A stretch of DNA of 64,000 nucleotides from positions 6,634,001 through 6,698,000 of the forward strand of contig JAULSU010000001.1 in NCBI GenBank assembly GCA_030512335.1, in the 5' to 3' direction. The DNA comes from Immersiella caudata. Its lineage: Eukaryota; Ascomycota; Sordariomycetes; Sordariales; Lasiosphaeriaceae. This document shows positions 60,776 through 64,000 of the stretch, one piece after another. The translations under genes and the position numbers were made by a program. Positions within the stretch are counted from its first letter, which is position 1; each line of letters starts with the position of its first letter. Below the pieces are notes generated by a model. The model had not been told where the DNA came from. It made no database searches and worked only from the letters and a program-made list of their open reading frames with translations.

Positions 60776-62122
60776 TCACCTTTCCCCTTCCCAAACAAAC
60801 TCCTGCTTCACACTCCCCTCTATTGACGGCCTCAACGCCATTCCATAATCTCCACCATTCGGCGTCCGCAACAACGTGTGAATATGGAATTTCGCCGGCT
60901 CCTTATTCGTCAAAAACACACCCGAATGGTGATCGAACTCAACAATCACCACAGGGCTCTGAATCCGGTAGTAAAATGGATCCTCATCGCCGAACCCCCC
61001 AATCCACGAGAAGTACGTCTCGTGGAACCAGCTCTTGTAGCTCTCCAGTCTTATTTTGCGTGCTGCTGCGGGAAGGTACAGGAGGTACTGTTCCAGGATT
61101 TGAGTTACCAGGTCTTGTTGTTCGGTTGAGAGGGCAGATGCGAGGATGCCTTCGTAGGGGACTACGCGGTTATCGCGGTACGCACCGCAGAGATGGCGCT
61201 GGTCGTCGTGGTTCCAGCGGCCCTTGGGCATGGCGGGATCGTTTAGGAGTTTGTAGGTTTGGGCGGTGGATTGTTGGGTGGGGGAGAGGGATTGCATTAG
61301 CTTGAGGCCGAGGGCTTCTTCGGTGTGGAGGATGCGGGTGCCTGCGTAGGGACCGTAGTCGATCAGGTTTGGCTCTGCGCCGGTAAAGAAGGGGGAGAGG
61401 ATGATTTGGCTGCGGTAGAGGAAGATGGAGAGGCAGAGGTGGTGGCCGTAGACGGAGACGCCCCAAGGGGAGGTGGCGGAGGGGGTGCCGAAGATGACGA
61501 GGTTGTAGGAGAGTTCGTTGCAGACGCGCGGGGCGGAGACAAGTTCGCCGAGGAAGCCGTTGATGCGCATGGCGGAGAGGGCTTTAGCGTAGCCTTCCGG
61601 GGACAGGATGATTTGGAGGAGGGATAGGGAGGCGTCGCGGATGGAGGGGGAGACTTCGTCGAGGCGGATGCCTTTGGGGGAGAGGAGGAATTCAGGGTTG
61701 GACCAGGTGCGCCATTCAGGGGAGTCGATGTGGTAGGATATGGCAGAGCGTTGGGCCGGGGAGAGGAGGGAGAGAAGGGAGGTGGCGGCGGTGACGATGT
61801 CGTCAATGGGAATGGATTCGTCTTGGAGGGGGAAGAGGTTGGGGCGGACGTGGCCTGGGGTGTTCGGTCAGTGATAGTGTGCAAGGAGGTAGCTTGTGAA
61901 AAGCATACCGTCGTTGGTGACGCCCTTGAAGGGCTCCTTCAAGAGCTCGAGCCAATGGAGGTACAGGGCGTGAAGCCAGGGCGGATTTCCACCCTCGATG
62001 AAGACTTTCGCGTACTCATGGGCATCCTGCTGCTGCATTGTCGTGAACCGGGGGATTGACAGGTCGGGGAGGTGCTTCCGGTACTCGCCGCCCACGGCAT
62101 CTTGGGTCTCCTGGTTCACCAT
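60776..62122 (-). CDS. DUF3500 family protein
   Basis: Two exons, 62122-61909 and 61854-60776, give 430 residues. The intron joins KGVTNDG to HVRPNLFPLQ. Family landmarks are EPFKGVTNDG, then GVSVYGHHLCLSIF, FFTGAEPNLIDYGPYAG, and near the C-terminus VVIVEFDHHSGVFL and FHIHTLLRTPNGGDYG. Conserved histidines (GHH, DHHSG, HIHT) could bind metal, but this is inference. The family is found in bacteria and fungi and has no established function. I see no signal peptide or membrane segment, so it is probably cytosolic. Coding bias is unusually G-ending on the plus strand around 61,200-61,800, with several long shadow frames. Confidence 0.88.
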
Positions 62123-62842
62123 GCTCGTTGACTTCGTTTCTGGGAGGGTTTCAGGTCAATTGGTGGAAGGTCAGGTAATTGATGCTGAAGAGCAACACCA
62201 GGGGACGTCAGGAGAAGGTCTGACATGGTCAAATGAGGACGCGCACGGCGCCATCTCGCCGGTTATTCAAATGTTGCCGAGACGCAGGCCGTCCTCAGGT
62301 AAAACGATGTCCCGGCGTGCCTGGAGTCAACCGGGGGTATCTTGCGCGGGGAAGAGGAGCTTGAGCTGCCCCTCCCCCGCTTTCCTGGATGGTGGAGCGG
62401 ATCGGCCCATGGTTCGTGGTCTGACATGGCGAAACGAGAGAAGCTTGATATTGCCGGACAGGAAACCGTAGGACTCCAAAAGATGGGGAAATCCGTGTTG
62501 TAGGCAGCTATTCTGCAGTTGCTTCGCATTTTACTAGGTAGCTATCCCAGTCTCGCTGTCTGCTCTATCTCTCAGAGAGCTTGCCCAGTCCCTCGCTCCT
62601 AGGAATAGCACAATGCTGCCGCAAACAACATACGTGACTTCCTGAAGCACTTTCCTTCACCGTTCGGCTCTCCCAGAACCTCCATGGGCCCCAATCCCTT
62701 CACACTTCCCTAAACTCAACATGGAACAAGTCAACCGCCTTCCTCAAACTCCTCAGTTTATGGATATTTTTCACAATCACGCCATCCTCCATCGCCTTTG
62801 CCTCCTCATGCGCCTCCACGCTCTTCCACCCAAGTAACAACC
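62123..62842. other. Spacer between tandem minus-strand genes
   Basis: These 720 bp should hold the DUF3500 promoter and the 3' UTR of the next gene. Open frames on the plus strand (61998-62471) overlap coding sequence and are not convincing. Confidence 0.5.
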
Positions 62843-63378
62843 TCACCATCCCTTCCCCCTCCCCCTCCCCCTTCCCCTTCCCCTTCCCATATTCACCACC
62901 AACCTCCTCTCCACCCCACTTGCCAACACCAACACCAACAACACCCCATAATACTCCTTTAAACTCTCCCCCTCTCCATCTACAGCTTCCAAAAACCGCC
63001 TCACATTCCCCTCAAATCCATCCTCTGCTCCAAAGCCCGTGAACACTTCCGTGCAGGGCGCCGTCAAAGGGAGCAGCGGATCTGAAGTTGCGTCAAACTC
63101 AAAAAGGAGGATCGATTCCTTATCAAGAAGGGGAGGTTTAGATGCATAAGACTGAGCCTCTTCAAGGGAGTTCCAGACTGGTGAGGTGGTGTCAGTGAGC
63201 TCTAACTGGTAGGGAGACACATGTGTCTCATACGTGAGCAAAAGACGCCAAAGCTGGGGTCTTCCTTCTTGGTGCCAAAGAAGAGTCTCCGATGCCATGG
63301 GAGCGTCTTGATGCCATGTTTCGGCGCGTCCTCGGTCAGGCGCAGAACGGCAAATACAGCAACAGTTGGCTGGGACAT
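62843..63378 (-). CDS. Small protein, possibly ABM-like dimeric alpha-beta barrel
   Basis: Two exons, 63378-63234 and 63177-62843, give 159 residues. The start MSQPTVAVFAVLRL reads as a first beta strand. The segment KTLPWHRRLFFGTKKEDPSFGVFCSLWNSLEEAQSY has the spacing of stress-response or antibiotic-biosynthesis monooxygenase barrels (a G...EDP strand, then W and a helix). This is a weak likeness only. An unspliced alternative reads through 63460-62843. The spliced form is preferred because the 56-nt intron has GTATGA, CTGAC and ACCAG and joins in frame with the family-like Trp. The C-terminus is a Gly-Arg repeat from a pyrimidine microsatellite. Function unknown. Confidence 0.55.
62850..62888 (-). 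repeat. CCCCTT-type repeat encoding Gly-Arg tail
   Basis: Tandem CCCCTT/CCCCTC hexamers on the plus strand encode the alternating Gly-Arg ending of the small protein. Confidence 0.85.
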
Positions 63379-64000
63379 TGTGGTAACGGTGTTGCTTGAT
63401 GATTGAGAACAGGGAGAACAGGGAGAACAGTAAGCTTGGAAGGCGCGCAATCCTGAGCAAACTGGTCTTGCATCATGGTCACGTGTCACCCAAGGGAGAA
63501 GACGTGATGGGAGCCAATGTCTGACTGAAATTCCGAGCGTCAACCTATCTATGAACATATTGTAGAGAATCCACTGTCATCCCCATCGTTGACACAAATT
63601 CTCCTCAGTCGGCTCCCGTTGTCATTTTTTGTGAACAGGAACTGATGACGGATGCACGGCATAGGGCGTTGAGAACAGCACGACGTGTAGCATAACTGTT
63701 CCGTAGGAGACGCGACCAGCCCATAGCCCAGGACGTCTCTGCGTCCCCACAATCAAAAGCGTTCAAGGCCCAGTGGGCCGGGATTCACCTGGCTGACTGG
63801 GTCTAAAAGATCCCCCTCTGCGAGCCATCTCGTCAGTTATACTGTCAGGGGCACCGCACATGGGTACAACATACCGGCCGAGTCCGAGTTGCTGGCTCCG
63901 GAGCAAAGTAGCCTCTGCTGCGTACTCTTCTCACCTTGCTTGGCTGTGTGAAAAAAGTATCCAAGCATGTCGCCCTTACTATCGCGCTTCTCTCCTTCAG
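63379..64000. other. Right-edge intergenic stretch
   Basis: This is presumably the promoter of the small protein gene. No frame above 67 codons other than shadows was found. A next gene may start beyond the edge. Confidence 0.5.

Noticed and set aside
1..64000. Biosynthetic gene cluster, transposon or viral insertion
   Set aside because: No polyketide or peptide synthase, P450, transposase, reverse transcriptase or capsid-like sequence was found in any frame.

Overview
The window looks like a stretch of nuclear chromosome from a filamentous ascomycete (Pezizomycotina, most likely a Sordariomycete). The reasons are moderate GC content, mostly short 49-60 nt introns with GTRNGY-like donors and CTRAC-like branch sites, single-gene transcription units on both strands, and proteins that match fungal orthologues end to end. 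No rRNA, tRNA, transposon, CRISPR array or secondary-metabolite cluster was recognised. Seventeen protein-coding genes are supported, and splice sites were worked out by hand so that every model stays in frame.

Layout, left to right. 0.7-1.8 kb (-): HAD phosphatase of the GPP/DOG type. 2.4-4.1 kb (+): ribosome-assembly GTPase Nug1. 4.6-7.6 kb (-): exosome nuclease Dis3/Rrp44. 7.6-15.9 kb: a gene-poor block of about 8.3 kb. 15.9-18.4 kb (+): chromatin-remodelling subunit Rsc7. 20.2-21.3 kb (-): histone-fold DNA polymerase epsilon subunit Dpb4. 22.1-23.6 kb (-): a secreted-type single-pass membrane protein. 23.6-29.9 kb: a second gene-poor block. 29.9-31.8 kb (+): delta-1-pyrroline-5-carboxylate dehydrogenase. 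32.8-34.0 kb (+): bHLH transcription factor. 35.1-35.9 kb (+): small tail-anchored-like unknown. 36.4-38.3 kb (-): TRAPP subunit Trs65. 39.1-41.8 kb (+): U1 snRNP factor Prp40. 42.7-45.2 kb (-): ABCE1/Rli1. 47.4-52.6 kb (+): CHD1 remodeller. 53.8-55.7 kb (-): Hst3/Hst4-type sirtuin. 57.2-60.4 kb (+): Mediator Med16. 60.8-62.1 kb (-): DUF3500 protein. 62.8-63.4 kb (-): small unknown protein.

The genes do not form a pathway cluster. Most are core housekeeping functions: ribosome assembly and recycling (Nug1, Rli1), RNA decay and splicing (Dis3, Prp40), chromatin and transcription (Rsc7, Dpb4, CHD1, sirtuin, Med16), and traffic (Trs65). They are mainly arranged as convergent and divergent pairs.

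The most unusual feature is the structure of the Rli1 gene. It has 13 exons, including inferred microexons of 12 nt and 6 nt and a probable GC-AG intron, and it reassembles to a full-length 607-residue protein with all eight Fe-S cysteines. Other points of interest are the two large gene deserts, a 485 nt first intron in rsc7, a probable 419 nt 5'-UTR intron in chd1, and several conserved genes of unknown function. I found no clear new multi-gene biological system.
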